Origin: Bdellovibrionales bacterium
GTDB lineage: Bacteria > Bdellovibrionota > UBA1018 > CAIPTA01
Direction: 5' to 3'
Assembly (NCBI GenBank): GCA_021730855.1
Contig: JAKFYM010000024.1
Span: 1-20,385 of the forward strand
Length of the DNA stretch: 20,385 nt
Made by a program: the position numbers and the translations under genes. Below the pieces are notes generated by a model. It was not told the DNA's origin. It was given only the letters and a program-made list of their open reading frames with translations, and ran no database searches. Of this stretch, positions 1 through 7,716 are shown one piece after another. Each line of letters begins with the position of its first letter. Position 1 is the first letter of the stretch.

Positions 1-3
1 TAA

Positions 4-426
4 ATGTTTACTCTTTTGGCTCTCATGATGCTCACGGTGCTCACGCTGTCTGGTCACGAGGCGCTAGCCGTCGCCTACAAATGTGACATCGTCCAGAATC
101 CTGATTCTTATCTAGAGATCACTCTTCCTGGCCCGATTGTGGATTTGTACTCGGTGATAGACGAGGAGGAGGTGCAAAAAATCTCTCTGCTCTCCGCTCA
201 TTCCTTGGGCTCATGGGAAATCGACAGGGGTTCTTCCGCTTGCACTGTCACTGACGAGCGCACGCTTCCCTTTCGCCTAGATTTTCACTGTGGGCAAACC
301 GGCCAATGGCAAAACGCGGAGGGGTCTTTCTACCATAGCGGGAAATCAGGCTACTATTTGCAACAGGCTATGGATGGTGACGGCAGGCAAGAAAAGCTCT
401 TCTTTGATTTTAAGAATTGCCACTAA
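4..426 (+). CDS. Small secreted protein of unknown function
   Basis: I do not recognise this 140-residue protein. Its N-terminus (residues 1-23) is a hydrophobic signal peptide ending in ALA, with probable cleavage before VAY, so the product is likely exported to the periplasm or outside. The mature part has four cysteines (near residues 27, 80, 95 and 138), an even number that would suit two disulfides after export. It is otherwise polar and has no membrane segment. An in-frame TAA directly precedes the ATG, so the gene cannot begin further upstream; M8 or M9 remain possible starts. The ribosome binding site lies outside the window. The gene is followed by about 240 bases without an intact gene. 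Its base composition looks less GC-rich than the genes to its right. No function is proposed. Confidence 0.65.
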   Translation: MFTLLALMMLTVLTLSGHEALAVAYKCDIVQNPDSYLEITLPGPIVDLYSVIDEEEVQKISLLSAHSLGSWEIDRGSSACTVTDERTLPFRLDFHCGQTGQWQNAEGSFYHSGKSGYYLQQAMDGDGRQEKLFFDFKNCH

Positions 427-495
427 GATCGTTCTAGCCAAAAATGCACCATATTTTCGCGATAGGCACTTTGCAGCTGTAGGGGGTTTCCAGAT

Positions 496-600
496 CATTT
501 CCGGCATCACCACATCTGCGATCACCAAATCGAGCGGGCCTCGAACGAGTTAGCACTCGATACCCATTTTGCGAAACTATCGCCCTCTCACCGTAAACCC
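496..600 (-). pseudogene. Remnant of a response-regulator receiver domain
   Basis: On the minus strand, positions 540-496 translate to GPLDLVIADVVMPEM, which reads like the beta3 strand and phospho-acceptor loop of a CheY-like receiver (the Asp of ADVVMP being the phosphorylation site). Just upstream, positions 589-548 in a different frame read ERAIVSQNGYRVLT, resembling the alpha1-beta2 part of receivers. The two pieces are separated by only 13 bases and a frame change. Intact receivers have roughly 17-19 residues there, and the second frame has a stop at 550-552. After the motif the expected Gly and alpha3 helix are not readable. The simplest reading is a decayed receiver with an internal deletion and frameshift. 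A chance match cannot be excluded. The fragment lies in the 427-668 non-coding stretch. Confidence 0.45.
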
Positions 601-668
601 TACTCGGTACTAGGTAAGCATCTCTGCCCGTTTCCTCGCTCCCTACAATATGCTCAAATAGAAGGATC

Positions 669-1481
669 ATGACCAAACTCATCCTCACCGCCGCCATCAC
701 CGGGGCTGAAACCTCCAAAAAAATGAACCCCAACCTACCCTGCTCCCCCGAAGAGCAAGCCGATGCCGCCCATGCTTGCTGGAAAGCAGGGGCTTCGATC
801 GTGCATTTACACGTAAGAGATGAAAACGAAAAACCAAGCCAGTCCCTTGAGCTGTTCGCGCAGGTGACCAAACTCATCCGTGAGCGCTGCGATATCATCA
901 TCCAATTTTCCACAGGCGGGGCGGTGGGCACTCCCATCAAGGAGCGACTCAAGCCCCTCAGCCTGAAACCAGACATGGCCTCCCTCAACGTGGGCTCCAT
1001 CAACTTTGGCGACGAGGTGTTCGAGAACTTGCCCAAGGACATCGAGTCCCTGGCCAAAGAGATGAGCCGTTTGCAAATCAAACCGGAGATCGAGGTCTAT
1101 GACTTAGGAATGCTCGAGTATGGCGTGAGCCTCGTGCGATCCGGCCTAATTCCCGCACCCGCCCACTTCCAGTTCGTACTCGGAACAAAATATGGGCTCA
1201 GTGGAGCGCCGGAGAACCTCTTTCACCTAAAAGCAAAGCTCCCTGCAAACGCCACCTTCGCCGTGGCTGGGGTGGGACGTCACCAACTGCAACTCGCCCC
1301 TCTGGCCATTGTGAGCGGAGGGCATGTGCGCGTGGGATTTGAGGATAATCTCTATTTTTCCAAAGGAGTTCTTGCGGAGAGTAATGCGCAGCTGGTGGCT
1401 CGTATTGCGGATTTGGCAAAAACGCTAGAGCGCGAAGTGGCCAGCCCGGCGGAAGCCAGAGAAATCCTCCAGCTCACTTAA
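669..1481 (+). CDS. BKACE-family beta-keto acid cleavage enzyme (DUF849)
   Basis: This 270-residue protein belongs to the DUF849/BKACE family. These metal-dependent (usually zinc) TIM-barrel enzymes condense a beta-keto acid with acetyl-CoA and release acetoacetate plus a CoA thioester; the founding member Kce cleaves 3-keto-5-aminohexanoate in lysine fermentation. The family signatures are visible: Glu14 in the TAAITGAE start, the metal-binding pair His46 and His48 in VHLHVRD, the FSTGG loop near residue 80, and Arg221, Glu225 and Asp226 in VRVGFEDN. The C-terminus has the usual SPAEAREIL ending. A good AGAAGGA-type ribosome binding site (about 660-665) precedes the ATG, and a TACAAT hexamer at 644-649 could be its -10. 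It stands alone, with no lysine-fermentation genes nearby, so the substrate is unknown and the name Kce should not be assumed. Its 3' end overlaps the convergent REC-TPR gene by 8 bases. Confidence 0.9.
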   Translation: MTKLILTAAITGAETSKKMNPNLPCSPEEQADAAHACWKAGASIVHLHVRDENEKPSQSLELFAQVTKLIRERCDIIIQFSTGGAVGTPIKERLKPLSLKPDMASLNVGSINFGDEVFENLPKDIESLAKEMSRLQIKPEIEVYDLGMLEYGVSLVRSGLIPAPAHFQFVLGTKYGLSGAPENLFHLKAKLPANATFAVAGVGRHQLQLAPLAIVSGGHVRVGFEDNLYFSKGVLAESNAQLVARIADLAKTLEREVASPAEAREILQLT

Positions 1482-2439
1482 TGCCGGCGAGCTTCTTGGC
1501 CAAGGCAATCAGTAGGTCCGCGTCTTTTTTTCCGGCCTCGCTCAGAAAGGCGCGCTTGGCATCGAGATAGTTGACGAGAGCTCCGTAGTCTTTGCGCACC
1601 AACTGGAAACGCGCCTTGCTAAGGAAAAGGGTGGAGTTTTCGTCTTCGGCCTTCAGTGCCGTTTGGATCTGGTCTTCGGCCATCATCAAATAGGTCTCAG
1701 CCAATTCCATGCGCCTCAACGTATTGAGCGGGCTATAGTCATTGGCGGTAGTGAATTTCTCCACGGCTTCGCGGAATTTTCCTTGTCGCTTCAGGCTCGA
1801 TCCCAATAAATGAATTGCCCGAACATTCATGGGGGCTTCGCTCAGAATTTTCTCTAGCATGGTCTGCGCATGCTGCGGATATTTCCTTTGCAGCAAAAAA
1901 TCTGCGCATTCAATGGCCACAGATGAGTTCGACGGGTATTTTTTTGCGGCCGCCACGTAAAGCTCCTCGGCCTCCTGAAATCTTTTTTCCATATAGGATT
2001 GTTTGGCCGTGCGCAGGTCCGTCACCCAGTCTTCTTTTTCCATCGAGCGTTTTTCAAAATAGCGCTCCACGATCTGATGGATGTGATCGATAGAAAAGGG
2101 CTTTACCAAGACCTCATCCATGCTTTTTTCCACGGCCAAAGTCACGAGGCCTTCCGAGGCCTGCTCGGTGGCCAGCACGAAGTAGTAGTCGCCCGAGAGC
2201 TCAAGCCCACCAATCTGCTGGATGAACTCCAGGGCACTGCCCTCGGGAACTGTCTGCTCGCAAAAGATAATATTTGGCTTCTTTTCCTTAAAGGCTTCCA
2301 CGGCCGTGCTCATTTTGGAGGCGTAGAAAGTCTTCACCTCACCGAGGCTACGCAGGTATTGGTCCATAACGTCTTTCATCAGGATTTTGGTCCCAATGCT
2401 AAGCACGTGAAGGGGGCGGTCTTTAGGAATTTTGATCAT
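1474..2439 (-). CDS. Degenerate receiver domain fused to TPR repeats
   Basis: The 321-residue protein begins with a CheY-like receiver fold (about residues 9-125) followed by a helical region with tetratricopeptide repeats (about 140-315; for example the RFQEAEELYVAAAKKYP and KFREAVEKFTTANDYSP units). Receivers normally carry an acidic pair after beta1, a phospho-acceptor Asp after beta3, and a Lys after beta5. Here the beta1 loop reads VLSIGTK with no acidic pair, the acceptor position is Glu61 (FCEQTVP), and only Lys113 (VLVKPF) and Thr91 are kept. It is therefore probably not phosphorylated in the usual way and may act as a constitutive protein-interaction scaffold through the TPRs. It is transcribed away from the CHASE2 kinase operon and may be a partner of it, which is inference. 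ATG at 2439 is preceded by a weak GAGAG-type site. Confidence 0.85.
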   Translation of the reverse strand: MIKIPKDRPLHVLSIGTKILMKDVMDQYLRSLGEVKTFYASKMSTAVEAFKEKKPNIIFCEQTVPEGSALEFIQQIGGLELSGDYYFVLATEQASEGLVTLAVEKSMDEVLVKPFSIDHIHQIVERYFEKRSMEKEDWVTDLRTAKQSYMEKRFQEAEELYVAAAKKYPSNSSVAIECADFLLQRKYPQHAQTMLEKILSEAPMNVRAIHLLGSSLKRQGKFREAVEKFTTANDYSPLNTLRRMELAETYLMMAEDQIQTALKAEDENSTLFLSKARFQLVRKDYGALVNYLDAKRAFLSEAGKKDADLLIALAKKLAGIK

Positions 2440-2550
2440 CTCTCATTCGCCTGTCAAAAGCTTCTACACCTACATATCGACACGCACGGAGGATTACTGT
2501 AGAACCCCGAGAAATCTTTTGGGTTTTTCGCCGCAAAAGACCACACGTTT

Positions 2551-2566
2551 TGGCGTAGAACTTGCG
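2551..2566 (+). promoter_or_regulatory. Sigma-54-type -24/-12 promoter
   Basis: The sequence TGGCGTAGAACTTGCG matches the sigma-54 core: TGGC (2551-2554), then seven bases, then TTGC (2562-2565), which puts GG and GC exactly ten bases apart as in -24/-12 promoters. Positions 5-7 and 16 of the consensus are not matched. The expected start of transcription is near 2577, 21 bases before the ATG at 2598. The downstream operon encodes a complete sigma-54 activator, so autoregulation is plausible. An imperfect inverted repeat (2529-2538 CGCCGCAAAA with 2548-2555 TTTTGGCG) overlaps the -24 element and could be a protein-binding site. Confidence 0.5.
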
Positions 2567-2597
2567 CTAGCGGGTGGCCGGAACAGAAAACAATCAT

Positions 2598-4493
2598 ATG
2601 AAAAACAGGGTTTCTACAATCATAGACGCGATCAAAAAGCTGGCGGTTTCCCAGCCTGTCTCCGTCTTCGCGCTATCTACCCTCCTGGCCATCATTGCGC
2701 TTAATACCGAGCTCTACCGTGTGGAAGCTTACTTTTATGACCTGCGGATGCGCTGGAAAGGCACGGAATCCCCTCACTCCGACCTTATGCTCCTCGCCCT
2801 CAACGATAGCGAGGATCGCCAGGAAACCACCGTCTATTCGATCGAAAACCACGCCAAGCTGCTAGAAGCACTGCTCAAACACCGTCCCCGTGCGATCATT
2901 TATCTAAATAAATTTGATCCTATCGAGGCCGAGTCGAAATTGGCCGCCTCTGAGCGTTTTCTCGAGTTGGCGCGAAAAGCCCAGGCCTCGGGCACGAAGC
3001 TTTATTTTGGCACCGATGTGGATCTTGGCGGCGAAGTCCTGCCCCCCTATCCCCTAAGTATCCTGCCCCACTATCCTTCGGTCTTGCACCGAGACGGAAC
3101 TATGTTCGGCGAGGATAAAGTGATGCGCCGCGGGCTCCTCACCGTCTTCCAAGAACCTTCCTTGCACCTGCGAGTGGCTTTTCCTGACCTCAATCGCGAA
3201 GCCCTTCTAGAAAAAGCGCGCAACCTGCATGGCGCCTACTACTACGCGCCCGCAGAATCCTGGCACATCATGATTCGTTATCCCGGCAATACGGCTGTGG
3301 GCAAAAATGTGTTCCCCATGCTTCATCTTTCAGATGCATTGGCGGGCAAAAGCCTGGAGGGTGTGCATGACAAAATCCTCCTGATCGATACCATGCAGAG
3401 GGAGGCGATGAATGATTATGCCTACACCCCCTACTCGCGCACCATCTATACTCACCCTCGGCTCTTTGTGCACGCGGCGATCCTCGATACTCTCTTGAAA
3501 GATGATGGACTGGCGCCCGTGCCTGCCAAAATCGATGCGGCCCTCACCTTCCTCTTGGCACTCATTCTTGCTTTCATCACCATCACCATGCACCCTTTGC
3601 GTGGAGTGACGGCGCTTTTCCTGCTCTCGAGCGGGCTCTTCGTGGTCTCGCTGGTTTTCTTTCGCCTCGGCTATTGGTTGCCTCTGGTGCATCCTTTGCT
3701 CGCGATGTTCCTCACCTACTATATGGTTGTCCCTTACCGGGCGATCCAGGAATACAAAAAGCGCTGGGAAGTGCAGGAGAAACACGACCTTCTCGTGCAA
3801 GTAGAAGAGATGAAGGGTAACTTCCTCTCGCTCATGAGCCACGATTTAAAGACGCCCGTGGCCCGCATCCAGGGCCTCGCCGAGATGGTGCTTCGTCAAG
3901 GTGGGCTCTTGCCTCAGCAGGAAGTGGAGCTGCAGCATATCCTGCAATCCACCGAAAGCCTGGATAAGTTCATTTCCAAAATCCTTCACCTCACGAAGGT
4001 GGAATCGAACGAGATCAAGCTGAATAAACGCTCCAAAGACATCAATAAGATCATTGAACAGTGCGCCAATAAATTGCAGTTCCAAGCCCAGCAAAAAGAC
4101 GTGGCTCTCGACCTTTCGCTCGAGCCCCTTTTCCCCATTCATGTGGATCCCGCCCTACTGATCCAGGTGTTCACCAACATCATCGACAATGCGATCAAGT
4201 ACAGCAAACCCGGCACCCGCATCAAAATCTGCTCCCGAGAAGAGGGGGAGTTCGTGAAAATCATGGTAGAAGACACTGGACCTGGGCTCGATGAAGAGGA
4301 AAAACGCCAGCTGTTCACCAAATTTTTCCGTGGCAAGTCTCAGCATGAGGAGCAAATCAAAGGCAGCGGCCTTGGACTCTATTTAGCGAAATATTTTATT
4401 GAGCTGCACAAAGGAAAAGTAGAAGCGATTTCCCAAAAAGGGGAGGGCAGCCGCTTCCTGATCCAGCTTCCCATTTATAACGATTCGATTTGA
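2598..4493 (+). CDS. CHASE2-domain membrane sensor histidine kinase
   Basis: A 631-residue sensor kinase. One membrane segment near residues 20-37 is followed by an extracytoplasmic CHASE2-type sensor domain (signature FYDLRMRW just after the first segment, running to about residue 305). A cluster of three membrane segments then follows at about 310-385, the usual CHASE2 arrangement. The cytoplasmic part is a HisKA domain with the phosphorylated His415 in SHDLKTPVAR, and a complete HATPase_c domain: N box NIIDNAIKYS, G1 DTGPGL, F box FFRG, and G2 GSGLGLYLAK. All catalytic boxes look intact. I chose ATG 2598 rather than the in-frame GTG at 2574 because the sigma-54-type promoter would start transcription near 2577. 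The response regulator follows after 8 bases, so the pair should be a cognate two-component system. The ligand is unknown. Confidence 0.92.
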   Translation: MKNRVSTIIDAIKKLAVSQPVSVFALSTLLAIIALNTELYRVEAYFYDLRMRWKGTESPHSDLMLLALNDSEDRQETTVYSIENHAKLLEALLKHRPRAIIYLNKFDPIEAESKLAASERFLELARKAQASGTKLYFGTDVDLGGEVLPPYPLSILPHYPSVLHRDGTMFGEDKVMRRGLLTVFQEPSLHLRVAFPDLNREALLEKARNLHGAYYYAPAESWHIMIRYPGNTAVGKNVFPMLHLSDALAGKSLEGVHDKILLIDTMQREAMNDYAYTPYSRTIYTHPRLFVHAAILDTLLKDDGLAPVPAKIDAALTFLLALILAFITITMHPLRGVTALFLLSSGLFVVSLVFFRLGYWLPLVHPLLAMFLTYYMVVPYRAIQEYKKRWEVQEKHDLLVQVEEMKGNFLSLMSHDLKTPVARIQGLAEMVLRQGGLLPQQEVELQHILQSTESLDKFISKILHLTKVESNEIKLNKRSKDINKIIEQCANKLQFQAQQKDVALDLSLEPLFPIHVDPALLIQVFTNIIDNAIKYSKPGTRIKICSREEGEFVKIMVEDTGPGLDEEEKRQLFTKFFRGKSQHEEQIKGSGLGLYLAKYFIELHKGKVEAISQKGEGSRFLIQLPIYNDSI

Positions 4494-4501
4494 GGTGACC
4501 C

Positions 4502-5962
4502 ATGTTCCGAGTCCTAGTAGTTGATGACGACAATGCACTGAAGCTGACGGTAAGTTCCGCCTTCTCCGAAAGAAATTATCTTGTCGACCAGGCGTCGGAC
4601 GGGGAAGAAGCCGTGAACAAGGTGATGGCCACCAATTACGACCTCGTGATTCTCGACGTGAATATGCCTCGCCTCTCCGGTTTGGAAGCATTGAAGCAGA
4701 TCAAGGCTTATGACAGCAGCATCATCGTGCTGATGCTCACCGCCTATTCCAATGTGAAGGATGCCGTGGAGGCTGGCCGCCAGGGCGCCTACAATTACCT
4801 CGAGAAGCCCATCAAAAGCGAGGACCTCGTGGCCCTCGTGGATCGCGCACTCAAGGCGCATTCCATCGTCAAAACAGTGGGCCTCTCGGCCCCCGCAATC
4901 ACCAATGCCAGCGACGACAAAGGCCTGATTGGTAGCTCCAACGAGATGAAACGGATCTTTTCCTTGATCGATAAACTCGCGCGCGTGGATAGCGCTGTCC
5001 TGATCCGGGGCGAAAGCGGCACGGGAAAAGAATTGGTGGCCCATGCCATCCACATGAACGGTCCCCGCAAGGATGAGCGATTCGTGGCGATCAACTGCAG
5101 TGCGATTCCTGAAGGCCTGATTGAGAGCGAATTTTTTGGCCATGAAAAAGGTGCATTCACTGGGGCCGAGGGCCGCAAAATTGGGAAGTTCCAGTATGCC
5201 GATGGCGGCACGCTTTTCCTCGACGAGATCGGCGATATTTCTCCTGCCCTGCAGGTGAAGCTCCTGCGCGCCCTTCAAGAGCAGAAGTTCACCCCCGTGG
5301 GCTCGAATCGCGAAGTAGAAGTGAATGTGCGCATTGTGGCGGCCACGAACCGCAATCTAGAAGAGATGATCCGCCGTGGAGAGTTCCGCGAGGATCTTTT
5401 CTATCGTTTGAGCGTACTGCCCATTTCGCTTCCCCCTCTGCGAGACCGCAAAGACGACATCCTGCCTCTCGTGCAGCACTTCCTCGAGAAGTTCAATGAT
5501 ACTTATGGTGCCAAAATCGAAGGCATCAGCGACGAAGCGCGTGACCTTTTGCTGCGCTACGACTGGCCCGGAAACATTCGCGAGTTGGAAAACGTGATTG
5601 AGCATGCGTTTGTGGTGGAATCAGAGGCTCGAATCACCGTGCCCTCCCTTCCCGATTCCATTCGGGGATTGTCGCGCAGCCTTTCACGGTCGTCCATGGC
5701 ACAGGATAACGTGAGCGACAGCGCCCAAGCGCAACCCGCTCATGCTTCTACCGACATGAAATTCGCCATCGACCTAAACAATCTCGACTTCCAGTCGCAG
5801 AAAGAGGAATTTGAGAAGCATTTCATTATCAGCGCCCTCAAGGTGTTTAATGGACGCATCAATCAAACTGCTTTACATGCCAACATTCCCAAGAAAACAC
5901 TCTTGCGGAAGCTAGAGAAATACGGGCTCACCGCCAAAGACTATCAGGATGATGGTGACTGA
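4502..5962 (+). CDS. NtrC-family sigma-54-dependent response regulator
   Basis: A 486-residue activator with the classic three-part layout. The receiver (1-120) has the acidic triplet D8-D10, phospho-acceptor Asp52 (LDVNMP), Thr80 and Lys102. The AAA+ domain (about 141-375) has Walker A GESGTGKE near residue 170, the sigma-54-contacting GAFTGA loop at about 217-222, Walker B GTLFLDEIGD, the ATNRNLEE sensor region, an R-finger region around FREDLFYRL, and the WPGNIRELENV motif. The C-terminus has a Fis-type helix-turn-helix (NQTALHANIPKKTLLRKLEKYG). It is therefore a competent sigma-54 enhancer-binding protein, unlike receivers that only bind sigma-70 promoters. A GAGGTGA ribosome binding site lies between it and the kinase gene. 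Target genes are not shown by the sequence, although the operon's own promoter looks sigma-54-dependent. Confidence 0.95.
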   Translation: MFRVLVVDDDNALKLTVSSAFSERNYLVDQASDGEEAVNKVMATNYDLVILDVNMPRLSGLEALKQIKAYDSSIIVLMLTAYSNVKDAVEAGRQGAYNYLEKPIKSEDLVALVDRALKAHSIVKTVGLSAPAITNASDDKGLIGSSNEMKRIFSLIDKLARVDSAVLIRGESGTGKELVAHAIHMNGPRKDERFVAINCSAIPEGLIESEFFGHEKGAFTGAEGRKIGKFQYADGGTLFLDEIGDISPALQVKLLRALQEQKFTPVGSNREVEVNVRIVAATNRNLEEMIRRGEFREDLFYRLSVLPISLPPLRDRKDDILPLVQHFLEKFNDTYGAKIEGISDEARDLLLRYDWPGNIRELENVIEHAFVVESEARITVPSLPDSIRGLSRSLSRSSMAQDNVSDSAQAQPAHASTDMKFAIDLNNLDFQSQKEEFEKHFIISALKVFNGRINQTALHANIPKKTLLRKLEKYGLTAKDYQDDGD

Positions 5963-6004
5963 TCCGCTTGGCGAGGCCAGGAAACCAGCTTATCCTGTTG
6001 AGGT

Positions 6005-6523
6005 ATGATCCCTCGCAAATACCTCATCCTTCTTGCCATGGTGGGCATGCTCGTGGCCTTCGACCAGCTCACCAAACTCGCCATTATCAGTAATTTCTAT
6101 TTGGGCCAGAGCCTGCCGGTACTCGAGGGCTACTTCAACATCACACGCATCCACAACACAGGCATGGCGTTCGGAATCTTTGCGGACCACCCCTCAGAAA
6201 ATACCGAAACAGTTCTGCTTCTGCTCCCCCTCCTAACCCTCGCCGTAATTCTTTTTATTTTTTTCAAGCTGCGCAACGAGCAGCGCCTCAGCACCTACGC
6301 TCTTTCCATGATCGTTGGCGGAGCGTTGGGTAATATGGCAGATCGTCTGCGTCTCGGATACGTGGTCGACTTTTTAGACTTTCATTGGCAGCTCCGCATG
6401 CACTTTCCAGCCTTCAACGTGGCGGACGCGGCGATCACCCTGGGAGTGGGCCTGCTCATGCTAAGCCTGTTTTTTGAAAAAATAGAGGGCGATAGCAAGG
6501 ACGTAGAGCGAGCTCCCTCCTGA
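6005..6523 (+). CDS. lspA: Lipoprotein signal peptidase (signal peptidase II)
   Basis: This 172-residue inner-membrane aspartyl protease cleaves the signal peptide of prolipoproteins after Lgt has added diacylglycerol to the +1 cysteine. The family blocks are present in order: FDQLTK (residues 19-24), HNTGMAFGIF (50-59), GGALGNMADR (105-114), YVVDF with catalytic Asp122, and FNVADAAI with catalytic Asp141. The 19-residue spacing of the two Asp matches the solved Pseudomonas enzyme. Four membrane helices are evident. Length is typical. The GAGG ribosome binding site lies only one base from the ATG, an unusually short spacing. The stop overlaps the lgt start as TGATG, so the two genes are translationally coupled. 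Confidence 0.96.
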   Translation: MIPRKYLILLAMVGMLVAFDQLTKLAIISNFYLGQSLPVLEGYFNITRIHNTGMAFGIFADHPSENTETVLLLLPLLTLAVILFIFFKLRNEQRLSTYALSMIVGGALGNMADRLRLGYVVDFLDFHWQLRMHFPAFNVADAAITLGVGLLMLSLFFEKIEGDSKDVERAPS

Positions 6524-7257
6524 TGTATCCCGTGCTCTTTCATCTGGGTAGCTATCCCGTGACCACCTATGCCCTAGGAATCACCCTAGGTTATTTCGCG
6601 GGCTTAGCCCTGCTTCGTTTCCTCGCCAGGGCAAAAGGCCTATCCCCTATTCCATTTTTCGATCTTGCCCTTTTGGCTTTGGTCACCGGCCTGCTCGGCG
6701 CCCGGCTGCTATTTGTTCTCACCAATTTTGAATTTTTTCGCGCCCATCCCGAGGAAATATTTTCTTTGCAGGGCGGGATGGTCTTCTACGGAGGCTTCCT
6801 TGTCGCCCTTCCCGCCTGCCTGTTCTATGCAAAACACAAGGCGTTGCCCCCAGCCCTTGCCCTAGATCTCCTGGCCCCACCTCTTGCTCTTGCCCATGCG
6901 GTGGGGCGCGTGGGCTGTTTTTTTGCAGGCTGCTGCCACGGCTCCCACTGCCCCTATCCATGGGCCATCACTCTGCAGGGCGAAAACGTGCATCCCGTGC
7001 AGCTCTACGAGGCGGCCGCGCTTGCGCTGCTCGCGCTTATGCTGGTGAAGGTGACAAAAAAGACGAACAAACCTGGCCGGGTGGCGCTACTTTATGTAGC
7101 GGCTTACGCGATGATTCGTTTGTGTATGGAGTTTTTTCGTGGAGACGAAATCCGTGGTTTTGTCCTAGACGGCTGGTTCTCGGTCTCCCAAGCGATCGCG
7201 CTTGTCTTACTTGCTGGGTGCGGCTTCTTTTATCTCCGTCTCCGGCGTGATCACTAG
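6523..7257 (+). CDS. lgt: Prolipoprotein diacylglyceryl transferase
   Basis: Lgt transfers the diacylglyceryl group of phosphatidylglycerol to the lipobox cysteine of prolipoproteins in the inner membrane, the first step of lipoprotein maturation. The 244-residue product is polytopic (about seven hydrophobic segments). It carries the conserved blocks GGMVFYGGF (about residues 84-92), the signature GRVGCFFAGCCHG (128-140), HPVQLYEA (157-164) and RLCMEFFRGD. The Cys-rich form of the signature loop is common outside the enterobacteria. It starts on the last base of the lspA stop codon. Its last 51 bases (7207-7257) are overlapped on the other strand by the end of a lipoprotein gene. Pairing of lspA with lgt is functionally logical because they act in sequence on the same substrates. 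Confidence 0.96.
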   Translation: MYPVLFHLGSYPVTTYALGITLGYFAGLALLRFLARAKGLSPIPFFDLALLALVTGLLGARLLFVLTNFEFFRAHPEEIFSLQGGMVFYGGFLVALPACLFYAKHKALPPALALDLLAPPLALAHAVGRVGCFFAGCCHGSHCPYPWAITLQGENVHPVQLYEAAALALLALMLVKVTKKTNKPGRVALLYVAAYAMIRLCMEFFRGDEIRGFVLDGWFSVSQAIALVLLAGCGFFYLRLRRDH

Positions 7258-7716
7258 GTCTTCTTTCTTTTCGATGAAGCTTTTCACATTTTTGGTCGAA
7301 CGGATTTTCCATTCGCCCTTCTCGTTGCGCACGAGATAGGCAATTTTTTTATTTGTGTGCACAGTGGGGGACTCCACCTTGCCATCTTTGTACATGAGCT
7401 CATACACGAGGCTCACGCCGCCTTCGTTGTCTTGGCGCAAATCTTTGGTCTGTACGCTCACGAGCTTAAGGTTCGATTCCACGAACTGCTTTTTAAAATC
7501 TGCTTCTGTCATTGCCTGAAGATAATCCAGGGCCTCGCCCGTGCTGAGCTCTATGAGCTTTTCCTTGTCGCCTAGGCCCTTCACCTGGAAGGCTTCCGTC
7601 ACATAACGTTGTAGAGTGCCCTCTGGGCTATCGGGAAGTTTGGCTCGGGTGCAGGAAAACGCAAGGACCGCGCTTAGGCAGAGGACGCTAAAAGACAATT
7701 GTTTATGCCACTTCAT
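7207..7716 (-). CDS. Small predicted lipoprotein, possibly NTF2-like
   Basis: A 169-residue exported protein. The N-terminus has a basic start (MKWHKQ), a hydrophobic stretch and Cys22 in LAFSC, a loose lipobox: Ala at -3, Phe at -2 and Ser at -1 rather than L-A-G. Lipid attachment is therefore likely but not certain. The mature domain (about 30-150) has the layout of small NTF2-like/DUF4878-type lipoproteins (an SPEGTLQRYV start, a helical middle, and an ending strand with GEWKIRST), which is inference from pattern only. It is the last gene of a minus-strand group. Its start overlaps the end of the PilZ-like gene by 14 bases, and its end overlaps lgt antiparallel by 51 bases. No function is proposed beyond an envelope location. 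Confidence 0.8.
   Translation of the reverse strand: MKWHKQLSFSVLCLSAVLAFSCTRAKLPDSPEGTLQRYVTEAFQVKGLGDKEKLIELSTGEALDYLQAMTEADFKKQFVESNLKLVSVQTKDLRQDNEGGVSLVYELMYKDGKVESPTVHTNKKIAYLVRNEKGEWKIRSTKNVKSFIEKKEDLVITPETEIKEAAPSK

Noticed and set aside
463..475. GGCACTTTGC as a second sigma-54 promoter
   Set aside because: The spacing between GG and GC is six bases, not ten.
2429..2457. Minus-strand TTGACA, 17 bases, CAAAAT as a promoter for the REC-TPR gene
   Set aside because: The -35 is perfect, but transcription would begin inside the coding region, leaving only internal starts that break the receiver fold.
2574..2597. GTG start of the CHASE2 kinase at 2574
   Set aside because: It would lie upstream of the start of transcription expected from the sigma-54-type promoter and has no ribosome binding site.
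4514..5278. 254-codon open frame on the minus strand
   Set aside because: It is opposite the receiver and AAA+ domains of the NtrC-type gene and has His-rich shadow composition.
5967..5981. Short stem-loop between the NtrC-type gene and lspA as a terminator
   Set aside because: The stem is only about six pairs with a wobble and there is no T run after it.
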